A stretch of DNA of 64,000 nucleotides. Origin: Afipia sp. Root123D2 (GTDB lineage: Bacteria > Pseudomonadota > Alphaproteobacteria > Rhizobiales > Xanthobacteraceae). The stretch lies in assembly GCF_001425835.1 (NCBI RefSeq), contig NZ_LMDP01000003.1, positions 442,001 through 506,000 on the forward strand. Direction: 5' to 3'. Under the pieces are notes generated by a model, which was given only the letters and a program-made list of their open reading frames with translations, searched no databases and had not been told where the DNA came from. Shown piece after piece: positions 18,269 to 27,467 of this stretch. Numbering within the stretch: the first letter of the stretch is position 1; every line of letters begins with the position of its first letter. A program made the translations under genes and the position numbers.

Positions 18269-18380
18269 CGACCCTCCGGCACGCCGTAAGCTTGCCGGAT
18301 TGACGGAACGGCGCTTCCGCCTGTCGTGACAGTCCTATTTCTCGAAGCTGGAATCCGTCCGCGCGACAGCGCGACGGATT
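18269..18380 (+). promoter_or_regulatory. Candidate structured 5' leader of modA (copy 2)
   Basis: It has the same order as the mop leader. Hairpin 1 (18275-18299) has a 7-bp outer and 2-bp inner stem and the same CGTAA loop. Hairpin 2 (18302-18325) has outer GAC/GTC, inner GGAA/TTCC and a 4-base 3' bulge starting with G. Hairpin 3 (18352-18380) has 12 bp with one bulged C and sits just before the modA ribosome site. Stem sequences differ from copy 1 but pairing is kept, which supports RNA structure. Confidence 0.5.
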
Positions 18381-18396
18381 GCCATGGAGCGCCGCC

Positions 18397-19203
18397 ATGA
18401 ATCTGTTTGCCCGTCTTTTAATTGCAACCGCGCTGGCGTTCGCGCCGCTGCTTCCCATTGTTCACGCCAAGGATGCGAAAGCACCCGCACAAACCAAAAC
18501 CGTTACGGCTTTCGCCGCGGCTTCGATGAAGAATGCGCTCGACGAAGCTAACGCTGCCTACACCGCGAAAACCGGCGTGAAGATCGTTGCGAGTTATGCC
18601 GCCAGTTCTGTCCTCACCAAGCAGCTCGAACAGGCTGCACCTGCCGACGTTTTCGTCTCCGCCGACACGGCCTGGATGGACTACGCCATTCAGAAGAACG
18701 CAATCAATGAGGCGACGCGGGTGAACCTGCTCGGTAACAAGATCGTTCTGATTGCGCCGAAGGATTCGATGATCGACAAGGTCGACATCAGGCAAGGCTT
18801 CGATCTGGCGAAGCTCGCCGGCGACGGCAAGATCGCTACCGGTGACGTCACCTCGGTGCCGGTTGGAAAATACGCCAAGGCCGCGCTCGAGAAACTCGGC
18901 TCGTGGCAAGCCGCTCAGCCGAAATTCGCGATGGCTGAAAACGTGCGTGCAGCACTGACGCTGGTGTCTCGCGGCGAGGCCGTCCTTGGCATTGTCTATG
19001 AGACCGACGCCAAGGTCGATCCCGGTGTGAAGATCGTCGGTGCGTTTCCTGAAAGCTCGCATCCGCCGATCATCTATCCCGTGGCGGCGACTGCAACCGC
19101 CAACACTGACACCGTCGCTTATCTCGCATTCCTGCGCTCCTCAACCGCAAAGGCAATCTTCGAGAAGTATGGCTTCACCTTCCTGATCAAACCGACCTCC
19201 TAA
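18397..19203 (+). CDS. modA: Molybdate ABC transporter substrate-binding protein
   Basis: 268 residues with a signal peptide to about residue 24. The mature protein starts with VTAFAAASMKNALDEANAAY and has SYAASSVLTKQLEQAAPADVFVSA, the oxyanion-binding serines of the ModA family, then GDVTSVPVGKYAKAAL and GEAVLGIVYETDA. It captures molybdate (or tungstate) in the periplasm. ATG 18397 follows GGAGC. modB begins 3 bases after its stop, so modABC is one operon, apparently with its own leader (18269-18380). Confidence 0.95.
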   Translation: MNLFARLLIATALAFAPLLPIVHAKDAKAPAQTKTVTAFAAASMKNALDEANAAYTAKTGVKIVASYAASSVLTKQLEQAAPADVFVSADTAWMDYAIQKNAINEATRVNLLGNKIVLIAPKDSMIDKVDIRQGFDLAKLAGDGKIATGDVTSVPVGKYAKAALEKLGSWQAAQPKFAMAENVRAALTLVSRGEAVLGIVYETDAKVDPGVKIVGAFPESSHPPIIYPVAATATANTDTVAYLAFLRSSTAKAIFEKYGFTFLIKPTS

Positions 19204-19206
19204 GGC

Positions 19207-19902
19207 GTGTTCGACATATCTCCCACGGAATGGACGGCGATCGAGCTCTCGTTGCGGGTCGCCGTCGTTGCAACGCTGATCGCGACCCCGCTCGGGGTCG
19301 CGGTGGCATGGCTGCTCGCGCGGCGTGAGTTCTGGGGCAAGTCGCTGGTCGATGCGCTGATCCATCTGCCGCTGGTGTTGCCGCCGGTCGTCACCGGCTA
19401 TCTGCTGCTGCTGACCTTCGGGCGCCGCGGATTGGTCGGCGCGTGGCTCGCCGATCATCTCGGCATCGTCTTCGCCTTTCGCTGGACCGGTGCGGCGCTG
19501 GCCTGCGGGATCATGTCGTTTCCGCTGCTGGTGCGCCCGATCCGGCTGTCGATCGAGGCCGTGGACCGCAAGCTCGAACAGGCCGCCGGCACGCTGGGTG
19601 CGGCGCCGTGGCGGATTTTTCTGACCGTGACGCTGCCGCTGGCGCTGCCCGGCATCCTCGCCGGCATGGTGCTCGGCTTCGCCAAGGCTCTCGGCGAATT
19701 CGGCGCAACCATCACGTTCGTCTCCAACATTCCCGGCGAAACCCAGACCATCTCGTCCGCGATCTATGCACTGATCCAGACGCCGGACGGCGACCCCGCG
19801 GCGCTACGACTGGTTATTGTATCCATCGTTATGGCGGTCGCGGCCTTAATTGCGTCGGAAGTCTTCGCGCGCCGCGCCACCCAGCGTCTGCACGGACAAT
19901 GA
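19207..19902 (+). CDS. modB: Molybdate ABC transporter permease
   Basis: 231 residues from GTG 19207, three bases after modA. About five membrane segments are visible. The EAA loop that contacts ModC lies in LEQAAGTLGAAPWRIFLTVTLP near residues 122-143, and the closing region has GFAKALGEFGATITFV, a hallmark of ModB. It forms the inner-membrane channel with ModC. modC starts two bases after the stop. Confidence 0.95.
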   Translation: MFDISPTEWTAIELSLRVAVVATLIATPLGVAVAWLLARREFWGKSLVDALIHLPLVLPPVVTGYLLLLTFGRRGLVGAWLADHLGIVFAFRWTGAALACGIMSFPLLVRPIRLSIEAVDRKLEQAAGTLGAAPWRIFLTVTLPLALPGILAGMVLGFAKALGEFGATITFVSNIPGETQTISSAIYALIQTPDGDPAALRLVIVSIVMAVAALIASEVFARRATQRLHGQ

Positions 19903-19903
19903 C

Positions 19904-20587
19904 ATGCTGTCGATGAACGCCGCAAAACGGCTTGGCGATTTCACGCTTGACGTATCGTTCGAGAGCGACAGCCGCGTCACCGGCCTGTTCGGCGCATCCG
20001 GTGCCGGCAAAACCACGCTCGTCAACATGATCGCCGGCTTGATCCGGCCCGATCGCGGCACGATCACCGTCAATGGCGAAATCCTGGACGACACCGCGGC
20101 CCGGATTCATCTGCCACCGCATCGGCGCCGAATCGGTTACGTGTTTCAGGAAGCGCGGCTGTTTCCGCACCTCAATGTCGACCAGAACCTCGACTACGGC
20201 CGGCGCATGAATGGGTTGCCGCGCGATCCGGCGCAGGTCGAGCGGGTGATCGGCCTGCTCGACATCGGCCATCTGCTGCGCCGCCGGCCGGCGCAACTGT
20301 CCGGCGGCGAACGTCAGCGCGTTGCTCTCGGCCGCGCATTGCTGATCAAGCCGCGCCTGCTGCTGCTCGACGAACCACTCGGCTCGCTCGATGAAAGCCG
20401 CAAGGCGGAAATCCTGCCCTACCTGATCCGGCTGCGCGACGAACGCAGTGTACCGATGGTCTATGTCAGCCACGATCCCGACGAGATGCTGCAGCTTGCC
20501 GGCAACATCGTGATGCTGAAGCGCGGTCGAGTCGCCGCCTTCGGCGGGCCGGACGTGCTGCCGCGCACGATCAACGGAGCGCCGTGA
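19904..20587 (+). CDS. modC: Molybdate ABC transporter ATP-binding protein, short form without TOBE domain
   Basis: 227 residues. Walker A LFGASGAGKTTLVNM is near residue 28, the signature QLSGGERQRVALGRA near 128, Walker B LLLLDEPLGSLD near 150, and the switch His in VYVSHDPDE. Canonical ModC is about 350 residues with a C-terminal Mop/TOBE domain. Here the protein ends at PRTINGAP, so that domain is missing. The standalone Mop protein encoded at 17814 is a candidate to take over molybdate sensing. The end overlaps the convergent binding-protein gene by 17 bases. Confidence 0.93.
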   Translation: MLSMNAAKRLGDFTLDVSFESDSRVTGLFGASGAGKTTLVNMIAGLIRPDRGTITVNGEILDDTAARIHLPPHRRRIGYVFQEARLFPHLNVDQNLDYGRRMNGLPRDPAQVERVIGLLDIGHLLRRRPAQLSGGERQRVALGRALLIKPRLLLLDEPLGSLDESRKAEILPYLIRLRDERSVPMVYVSHDPDEMLQLAGNIVMLKRGRVAAFGGPDVLPRTINGAP

Positions 20588-21419
20588 TCGCGGCGCTCAG
20601 AAAATCCAGCCCCTGCACCAGTGCCGGCCCGCCACACAGCGCGTAACGCGACGGCATGTCGATTCTGCGCTTCGGCCCGTACTTTGCCAGCAGCGCCGGA
20701 TGGGTGATGAACAATGCACCCTGATCGGCGGCCTCACGCGGCGGATCCTGCAGAACCAGAATGTCGGGACCGTCGACCAGCAATTGCTCCATCGAGACGT
20801 AGCCGCCGAAACCTGCGGCTGCAAACGGCGGCGACCGCAGACCCGCGACCGTCAACATCGCCGACACCAGACTCTGCGGACCCTCGGTCCAGCCTCCGCG
20901 CTGGACTACGGATGCCGTGCGCGGCGGCTTGAACGCGACCGCGGCCAGTTTCTGCTCGGCCTGCTCGAGAGCGTGCGCCAGCGCTTCACCGCGCTCCGGA
21001 TGTCCGATCAGCGCGCCGATCTCGCGGGCCTGCTGGCGCGCCGCAGCGAGATCGCTGATCAGGCCGACTTCGACCACCCGCAATCCGGTCGCGCTCAGTA
21101 TCGCTCGCGTCGGGCGATCGCTCGGTCCGACCAGAATAAGATCGGGCGCGAGATTGACGACCGACTCGGTGTTCCAGTCGAGGCGCGGAAATTTCATCGC
21201 CTCTTTCGCCACCACCGACAACGCCGCATTGGCGGCATAGGGCGACAGACCGGCGATCTGACCGGGATCGGCCAGCGCCACCAGAAGCTGGTCGCCGCAG
21301 AGATTGAACGAGACGATATGCTTCGGCACATCTTGCGCCTGCGACCGGCCCGCGAAACCGCACACGCCGATCAACATGGCAAGGCCGGTGAGCGCGGCGA
21401 TAGAGGTTTTCTTGGTCAT
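20571..21419 (-). CDS. ABC transporter substrate-binding protein, BtuF/FepB family
   Basis: 282 residues with a signal peptide (to GRSQAQD, about residue 29). The mature part has HIVSFNLCGDQLLVALADP, VVNLAPDLILVG and GLRVVEVGL, the two-lobe, single-helix-linked fold of cluster A-II binding proteins for cobalamin, heme or Fe-siderophores. It is divergent from the permease and ATPase genes at 21491-23283, with which it should form one importer. No cobalamin riboswitch fits in the short divergent gap, so the ligand is open. Its end overlaps modC on the opposite strand. Confidence 0.85.
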   Translation of the reverse strand: MTKKTSIAALTGLAMLIGVCGFAGRSQAQDVPKHIVSFNLCGDQLLVALADPGQIAGLSPYAANAALSVVAKEAMKFPRLDWNTESVVNLAPDLILVGPSDRPTRAILSATGLRVVEVGLISDLAAARQQAREIGALIGHPERGEALAHALEQAEQKLAAVAFKPPRTASVVQRGGWTEGPQSLVSAMLTVAGLRSPPFAAAGFGGYVSMEQLLVDGPDILVLQDPPREAADQGALFITHPALLAKYGPKRRIDMPSRYALCGGPALVQGLDFLSAAITALR

Positions 21420-21490
21420 GACGACCTGTTATGCCACGGCCATCGCGCCGCGTCAGCGTCCTTGCGCCGTGGCCATCATACCGGATCGCA

Positions 21491-22501
21491 ATGGGCGTCG
21501 ACAAACAAGGCCGCTGGCTGACCGTGGGACTCGCCGTTCTGGTGACGGCGCTGCTTGCGTTGTCGCTGATGACGGGCCCGGCGCATTTCTCGTTGCGCAC
21601 AGTCGCTACCTCACTCGTCTCCGATCAGGGCGTGGCCTCGATCATCGTGCGCGATATTCGCCTGCCCCGCACCCTGCTGGCGGCACTGATCGGCGCAACC
21701 TTCGGCATCGCCGGGGCGTCGTTGCAGGGATTGTTGCGCAATCCGTTGGCGGAGCCGTCGCTGTTCGGCGCACCTCAGGCGGGGGCGGCTGCAGCAGCGG
21801 CGATCATGGCATTCGGCTTCGCCGGTGCGCTGTCGCTGGCGGTACCGCTCGGCGGGATCGCTGGCGCGTTGCTGTCGGTCGGCGCACTGGTCGCGATCGC
21901 GGGACGGCGGGCATCGCTGACGGTAACGTTGCTCGCAGGCCTCGCGCTGGCCTCACTCGCCGGCGCGGCGATTGCGCTGATCATCAATCTCGCGCCCAAC
22001 CCCTACATCGCGCTGGAGATTGCGTTCTGGCTGCTCGGCTCGCTGCGCGACCGCAGCATGGATCATGTCTGGCTGGCCTCGCCATTCATGATCGCAAGCT
22101 GGATCATTCTCGCGCTCAACGCCGGTGCGTTCCGCGCCCTGACCCTCGGCGAGGATGCGGCTGCGTCGCTCGGGATCAATGTCGAGCGCACCCGTGTGCT
22201 GGTGGTGATCGGCGTCGCACTTGGCGTCGGCGCCGCGGTCGCGGTCGCCGGCGCAATCTCGTTCGTCGGCCTGGTCGCGCCGCATCTGGTGCGGCGGTTC
22301 TACGGGTCTGATCCGGCGCGCGTGCTGCTGCCATCGGCGCTTGCCGGAGCAGCCCTGCTGATCGCCGCCGATATCGCGGTGCGCCTTGTGCCGGGCGCCG
22401 TCGAAATCAAGATCGGCGTGGTCACCGCGCTGATCGGCGTGCCGTTCTTTCTTGCGATGATCTTCCGCGAGCGTCGCGTGCTGGAGGACAGCTCGCAATG
22501 A
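21491..22501 (+). CDS. FecCD-family ABC transporter permease
   Basis: 336 residues with about nine to ten hydrophobic segments. Family motifs include IRLPRTLLAALIGATFGIAG, LQGLLRNPLAEPSLFG and, near the C-terminus, GAISFVGLVAPHLVRRFYG. It is the inner-membrane channel of an iron-chelate, heme or cobalamin importer. An in-frame ATG at 21431 would give 356 residues; neither start has a clear ribosome site, and 21491 avoids crowding the divergent start at 21419. It overlaps the ATPase gene by ATGA (22498-22501). Confidence 0.88.
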   Translation: MGVDKQGRWLTVGLAVLVTALLALSLMTGPAHFSLRTVATSLVSDQGVASIIVRDIRLPRTLLAALIGATFGIAGASLQGLLRNPLAEPSLFGAPQAGAAAAAAIMAFGFAGALSLAVPLGGIAGALLSVGALVAIAGRRASLTVTLLAGLALASLAGAAIALIINLAPNPYIALEIAFWLLGSLRDRSMDHVWLASPFMIASWIILALNAGAFRALTLGEDAAASLGINVERTRVLVVIGVALGVGAAVAVAGAISFVGLVAPHLVRRFYGSDPARVLLPSALAGAALLIAADIAVRLVPGAVEIKIGVVTALIGVPFFLAMIFRERRVLEDSSQ

Positions 22502-23283
22502 AACCGGACACCGCGCCGCGCCTCTCGGCCCGAAACGTCAGCGTGATCCGCGGACGACGCAGCATCGTCGACGATGCGACCATGGCCCTGAACACTGGCG
22601 AACTGACAATTCTCGCCGGGCCGAACGGCGCCGGGAAGACCACGCTGGCGCGCGCGATGGCCGGTGTGCTTGCGTTCAACGGCAGCGTCACCTTCGACGG
22701 CGGCGATCTCACCGCCATGCCGCCTCGCGCTCGCGCCCGCGCGCTCGCCTATCTGCCGCAGGGGCATCAATTTCACTGGCCGATGAGCGTGCGCAGCATT
22801 ATCGCGCTCGGCCGCGAGCCACATGCCGATCCGCTCTCGCAGCAATCCGCCGCCGACCGCGCCGCGATCCAGCGTGCGATGGAGGCGACGGCGACCGAGG
22901 ATTTCGCCACGCGCACGATCACCACGCTGTCCGGCGGTGAACGGGCACGGGTGGCGATGGCGCGGGCGCTCGCGACCGAAGCTCCCGTGCTGATCGCCGA
23001 TGAGCCGACAGCGTCGCTCGACGAGCGGCATCAGCTGATCGTCATGGAACTGCTGCAGCAGATCGCCCATCAGGGCGCCGCGGTGCTCGCTATCATCCAC
23101 GACCTGACGCTGGCGATGCGCTTCGCCGACCGCGTGGTGCTGATGAACGAGGGTCGCATCGTCGCCAACGACACGCCGCCGCTGGCCCTGACGCCGGACC
23201 GCATCGCCGCCGTATTCGGCATTTCCGTCAATCGCGTTGAAACGCCGGATGGCCCGCTGCTGATCCCGTCGCGCGCGCTCTAG
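22498..23283 (+). CDS. ABC transporter ATP-binding protein (FecE/HmuV-like)
   Basis: 261 residues. Walker A LAGPNGAGKTTLARAM is near residue 41, the signature TLSGGERARVAMARAL near 142, Walker B VLIADEPTASLDE near 162, and IIHDLTLAMRFADR carries the switch His. It energises the FecCD permease encoded just upstream. The stop TAG lies in CTAG (23280-23283), which also supplies the stop of the convergent antiporter gene. The substrate cannot be told from the sequence. Confidence 0.88.
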   Translation: MKPDTAPRLSARNVSVIRGRRSIVDDATMALNTGELTILAGPNGAGKTTLARAMAGVLAFNGSVTFDGGDLTAMPPRARARALAYLPQGHQFHWPMSVRSIIALGREPHADPLSQQSAADRAAIQRAMEATATEDFATRTITTLSGGERARVAMARALATEAPVLIADEPTASLDERHQLIVMELLQQIAHQGAAVLAIIHDLTLAMRFADRVVLMNEGRIVANDTPPLALTPDRIAAVFGISVNRVETPDGPLLIPSRAL

Positions 23284-25073
23284 CCGGCCAGCGCTTTCCA
23301 GATGCCATTCGCCTTTTTGCGCAGCCGCGCGCGTTTCGTTGCCGGAGGAAAGGCCGGCGCTTCGTCTTCCGGCAATCGCAGGCCGACGACGTTGACGCGG
23401 CCACCACCGATGCTTCGCGCCACCAGCATGATCGCGCCCAACGGCAATTCGGCACCGATGCGCGGCGCCTTGATCAGGTGCATGTCGAAATAATCCGCCA
23501 GCGAACGTGATGCATCGGCTGGGTTAATCTCGACGCCGTAGATTTCCGCGAGCGCACCCAGCGTCACATTGCCCGCGACCATGAAGTCGCCGAGCAGATG
23601 TGGATCGGGCACAGGCAAAGGCGGCGTATCGACAAAGAAACGATCGAGCGCCTCGGCGCGCTCCGGCGGCGCCAGAAGATATACATAGTCGCCCTTGACG
23701 TAGGGCTGGGCTTCGTCCGGGGACAGAATCTTTTCGTCGCGGATAACGAGTGTCGGCTTCGACCATGACGGAAACAGACCGCGCCGCAGAAACAGGCTAT
23801 TGGCGCGCACCGAATAGCCGACCAGCTGCTGTTCGAGTTGGCCGGGCAAATCAAGTTCGATACGGCGCGGCCCCCGGTCTGTGCGCGGCAGAGCGACCTG
23901 GAGACGACGAGCGGCGGCCCCGAGTGTCCAGCCCTGCAGCAGCAGCGAGATCATGACGACCACGAAGGCGACATCGAAATAGATGTAGGCGTTCGGCAAT
24001 TCCAGCAACAGCGGTATCGAGGCGAGAAAGATCGCGACCGCGCCGCGCAAGCCGACCCAGGCGATGAAAATTTTTTCGCGCCACTGAAAACGGAACGGTG
24101 CGAGGCACAGGAATACGGCGGCAGGCCGTGCCACCAGCATCAACACAAACGCAACAGCCAACGCCGGCAATGCCGTGTTGAGGAGCCGCTGCGGCGAGAC
24201 CAGCAGGCCGAGCAGAACGAACATCACGATCTGCGCAAGCCAGGTGGCGGCATCGAGAAAGGTCACCACCGAATTGTGCGCTCGCGTCGGCCGATTGCCG
24301 ACCACCAGGCCGGCGAGATAGACGGCAAGGAACCCGGAGCCATGGAAGATCTGGGCGAAACCAAAGATCACCAGCGCCGCCGTGGTCACGAACGGTGCGT
24401 GCAGCCCCTGCGGCAAGGCGACGCGGTTGAGCGCCAGCACCACCAGCCGGCCGCCGACCATGCCGGCCAGGACACCAAGCGAGGTCTCGCGGGCAAACTG
24501 GATCGCGATATGCGTCCCCGACGTCTGCCCAAGCGACAGCAGTTCGACCAGCATCAGCGTCAGGAATACCGCGAACGGATCGTTGGTTCCCGATTCCACC
24601 TCAAGCGTGGCGCCGACGCGCGGCCGCAGCCGCAGCCCCTGAGCATGAATCAGCAGGAACACTGCCGCGGCGTCGGTCGAGGCGACGACAGCGCCGACCA
24701 GAAGCGCTTCGGCCCAGCCGATATCGAGTGCATATTTGGCCACCGGAGCCGTCAGCAGGGCCGTGACCAGGACGCCGACGGTCGCCAGAATCACCGACGG
24801 GCCAAGCACCGCGCGAATGCTCTGAAACCGGGTTTTGAGGCCGCCGTCGAACAGGATCAGCGCCAGCGCCACCGACCCCACCAGATAGGCGACCCGAACA
24901 TCGTCAAAGTGCAGCCCGCCGGGGCCGCTTTCACCGGCTAAAATGCCGACAAACAGAAAGACCAGCAGCAACGGAGCGCCGAAACGCAGGGCCAGGACAC
25001 TCGACAGAATGCCCGCCATCACGAGAACGGCGCCAAGAAGAACGGCTATGCTGACTGCATCCAGAGATGCCAT
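23280..25073 (-). CDS. Potassium/proton antiporter, CPA1 family (NhaP2/CvrA type)
   Basis: 597 residues. About 12 membrane segments occupy residues 1-390 with the conserved ESGTNDPFAVFLT (Asp of the ion site) and GLRGAVAIFLASIPLL. The cytoplasmic tail has a TrkA-C-like domain (about 400-480, ending EKILSPDEAQPYVKGDYVYLL) and a CorC/HlyC-like domain at the end. It exchanges K+ for H+ across the inner membrane and helps osmotic and pH control. It is monocistronic and shares its stop palindrome with the ABC gene. Confidence 0.92.
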   Translation of the reverse strand: MASLDAVSIAVLLGAVLVMAGILSSVLALRFGAPLLLVFLFVGILAGESGPGGLHFDDVRVAYLVGSVALALILFDGGLKTRFQSIRAVLGPSVILATVGVLVTALLTAPVAKYALDIGWAEALLVGAVVASTDAAAVFLLIHAQGLRLRPRVGATLEVESGTNDPFAVFLTLMLVELLSLGQTSGTHIAIQFARETSLGVLAGMVGGRLVVLALNRVALPQGLHAPFVTTAALVIFGFAQIFHGSGFLAVYLAGLVVGNRPTRAHNSVVTFLDAATWLAQIVMFVLLGLLVSPQRLLNTALPALAVAFVLMLVARPAAVFLCLAPFRFQWREKIFIAWVGLRGAVAIFLASIPLLLELPNAYIYFDVAFVVVMISLLLQGWTLGAAARRLQVALPRTDRGPRRIELDLPGQLEQQLVGYSVRANSLFLRRGLFPSWSKPTLVIRDEKILSPDEAQPYVKGDYVYLLAPPERAEALDRFFVDTPPLPVPDPHLLGDFMVAGNVTLGALAEIYGVEINPADASRSLADYFDMHLIKAPRIGAELPLGAIMLVARSIGGGRVNVVGLRLPEDEAPAFPPATKRARLRKKANGIWKALAG

Positions 25074-25306
25074 GAACGGCTGAGGACCTCGGAGAACTGA
25101 AGTCCATGCTTATCGTCGCAATGCCGGATCACCAAACGATTTGTGCGCGCTCGCAACACAGCGGATCGGCTGGTGTAAAATCATCACCGCGAACAATTTG
25201 CCGGCAGCCGTAATGCTACAAATATGGAAATCTCGCGGCATCCCGAATCAGCCACGAGAATCGCCCTCGCGGCACGAGACAGCACCATTGCCAGAGAGAC
25301 CCGCCG

Positions 25307-26620
25307 ATGGATTGGGATGACATTCTGACCACCTTGCAGACCGCCGCCCGCGCGGTCGGCGCCGAGATCACGGCGCCGTGGTTTTATGTCCAGGCCGGCA
25401 TTCTCATCGCCGCCGCAGGGGCCGCGATGGCGATCGCGAGCCTGCTGCGCGCACGCATCGACAGCCCCTCGCTCGGCATGGGCTGGCCCGGTCCGCTGCG
25501 GCTGTTCATCCGGGTGCTGATCGGCAGCATCGGCACCGTGATCTTTGCGGCGCTGATCGGCCTTGTCCGCCTCGTCATGGTCCATACGACATGGCCAAGC
25601 CGGAGCTACCTGCTGGCGACGGCGTTCAGCCTCGCGTCCGCCTGGCTGATCATCCGCCTCGCCACCAGCCTGATCCGGAACGACTTCGTTGTCCGCGTCG
25701 TCTCGATCGTCGCATGGGCCATCGCCGCGCTGAGCATCATCGGGCAGCTGGAGCCGGCGGTCGCGGCACTTGATTCCGTCTCGATCATGCTCGGATCGCT
25801 GCGCCTGACGCCTCTCCTCATCATCAAGGTCACGGTGTTTCTCGCCGTTGCCTTGTGGCTGGCCAGCATCGGCGGAGACTTCCTCGAGAGCCGGATCGTC
25901 CGGACCCGCGATCTGACGCCGTCGGTTCAGGTTCTGCTGATCAAGCTGATGCGGGTGTCGCTGATCGTGGTGGCCGTCGCGATCGTGATGTCGGCGGTCG
26001 GCATCGATCTGTCGGCCTTCGCGTTCTTCTCCGGCGCGGTCGGCGTCGGCATCGGCTTCGGCCTGCAAAAGATCATTTCCAATTTCATCAGCGGCATCAT
26101 CCTGCTCGCCGACAAGTCGGTGAAGCCTGGCGACCTCGTCACCATCGGCGATAATTTCGGCCGCATCAGCGCGATGAACACCCGCTATATCTCGGTGGCC
26201 GCCGGCGACGGCCGCGAATTCCTGATCCCGAACGAGGACCTCATCACCCAGAAGGTCGTCAACTGGACCTACACCGACAAGAATACGCTGGTGAAGGTCA
26301 ACTTCAGCACCAACTACGATGCCGACCCGAATCTGGTGTGCAAGCTCGCCGTCGACATCGCAACCAAGACCCCGCGCGTCAGCGGGCAGAAGCCGCCGAA
26401 CTGCCTGCTCGCGGAATTCGCGGAAACCGGAATGAAGTTCTCGCTCACCTTCTGGATCGACGACCCTTACGCCGGAATGGACAACGTCCGCAGCGACGTC
26501 ATGCTGGCGCTGTGGCAGGCGTTCAAGCAGGAGAATATCCGCGTGCCGTACCCGGTGCGCGAGATCCGGGTGCGCGGCGGCGCCTTGCCGGTGGAAACCA
26601 TTGTCGAAGGACCGGGCTGA
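25307..26620 (+). CDS. MscS-family mechanosensitive ion channel
   Basis: 437 residues. Several N-terminal membrane segments precede the pore helix and beta domain. [21 protein letters not shown] is the MscS TM3-like glycine/alanine-rich segment, followed by [17 protein letters not shown] and [17 protein letters not shown]. The C-terminal alpha/beta domain ends with [13 protein letters not shown]. It would release solutes on hypo-osmotic shock. Its neighbour is a K+/H+ antiporter on the other strand, which fits a cell-volume theme. sfsA follows after two bases. Confidence 0.93.
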   Translation: MDWDDILTTLQTAARAVGAEITAPWFYVQAGILIAAAGAAMAIASLLRARIDSPSLGMGWPGPLRLFIRVLIGSIGTVIFAALIGLVRLVMVHTTWPSRSYLLATAFSLASAWLIIRLATSLIRNDFVVRVVSIVAWAIAALSIIGQLEPAVAALDSVSIMLGSLRLTPLLIIKVTVFLAVALWLASIGGDFLESRIVRTRDLTPSVQVLLIKLMRVSLIVVAVAIVMSAVGIDLSAFAFFSGAVGVGIGFGLQKIISNFISGIILLADKSVKPGDLVTIGDNFGRISAMNTRYISVAAGDGREFLIPNEDLITQKVVNWTYTDKNTLVKVNFSTNYDADPNLVCKLAVDIATKTPRVSGQKPPNCLLAEFAETGMKFSLTFWIDDPYAGMDNVRSDVMLALWQAFKQENIRVPYPVREIRVRGGALPVETIVEGPG

Positions 26621-26622
26621 GC

Positions 26623-27339
26623 GTGCTGACGTTTTCCGGAGATCTCACTCCCGCGACGCTGCTGCGGCGCTACAAGCGTTTTCTCGCTGACGTCGAATTC
26701 GCGGACGGCACTATCGCGACCGTGCATGTCGCCAATCCCGGCGCGATGACCGGCCTGCAAACGCCGGGCGCTCGAGTCTGGCTGTCGAAATCGGCCAACG
26801 CCGCGCGCAAGCTGCCGTGGTCATGGGAATTGATCGAAGCCGATTTCGGCGGCGGCCCCGAACTGGTCGGGGTCAACACCATGCACCCCAATCCGGTGGT
26901 CGCGGCCGCGCTGGCGGCGGAGACGATCCCCGAACTGGCCGGCTACACGACCATTCGCCGCGAGGTGAAATACGGCACCGGCTCGCGGGTCGATTTCCTG
27001 CTCGAGCGGCCCGAGCGGCCGCCCTGCTATGTCGAGGTCAAGAACGTCCATCTGATGCGCTCATCCGGCATCGCTGAATTTCCGGATTCGGTGACGGCGC
27101 GCGGCGCGAAGCATCTCGATGAGCTGGCCGCGATGGTCGCGGCCGGGAACAGGGCGGTGATGTTGTTCGTGATCCAGATTGGTTCCGCGACGGCCTTTTC
27201 GCTGGCGCGCGACATCGACCCCGCCTATGGCCGCGCTTTTGACCGGGCGCGCGAGGCCGGCGTCGAGGCGCTCGCCTGGACCTGCAAGCTCAGCCGCCAA
27301 GGCATCACTCTCGATCGGCCTGTTCCGATCCAGTCCTGA
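26623..27339 (+). CDS. sfsA: SfsA family DNA/RNA nuclease
   Basis: 238 residues from GTG 26623. Motifs are [43 protein letters not shown] and [10 protein letters not shown], the last carrying the nuclease-like D-EVK residues of the SfsA fold. In E. coli the protein was first described as a sugar-fermentation stimulation factor, later as nucleic-acid binding with nuclease features. It starts two bases after mscS, so the two are probably co-transcribed. Confidence 0.95.
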   Translation: MLTFSGDLTPATLLRRYKRFLADVEFADGTIATVHVANPGAMTGLQTPGARVWLSKSANAARKLPWSWELIEADFGGGPELVGVNTMHPNPVVAAALAAETIPELAGYTTIRREVKYGTGSRVDFLLERPERPPCYVEVKNVHLMRSSGIAEFPDSVTARGAKHLDELAAMVAAGNRAVMLFVIQIGSATAFSLARDIDPAYGRAFDRAREAGVEALAWTCKLSRQGITLDRPVPIQS

Positions 27340-27467
27340 CGATAGACAATAGACAATAAGAGTGATCTGCCCCGCCGTGTCGGCGGCTTGCACAACCGGC
27401 CCGATCCATTAGATTGGGGGAAATTCTCCAATCATTTCCACACTCCGGCCCCACGAACGACGCTGAC

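Noticed and set aside
17661-18396. ModE/MopA-type Mo-box (AT-rich ATCGNTATATA palindrome) for the molybdate genes
   Set aside because: No such palindrome is present; the region is GC-rich and better explained by the hairpin leaders.
21420-21490. Cobalamin riboswitch between the binding-protein gene and the permease gene
   Set aside because: The gap is at most 71 bases, too short for the roughly 200-base element, and no B12-box pattern is seen.
27342-27360. ATAGACA tandem repeat after sfsA
   Set aside because: Only two copies of a 7-base unit, likely slippage with no further structure.
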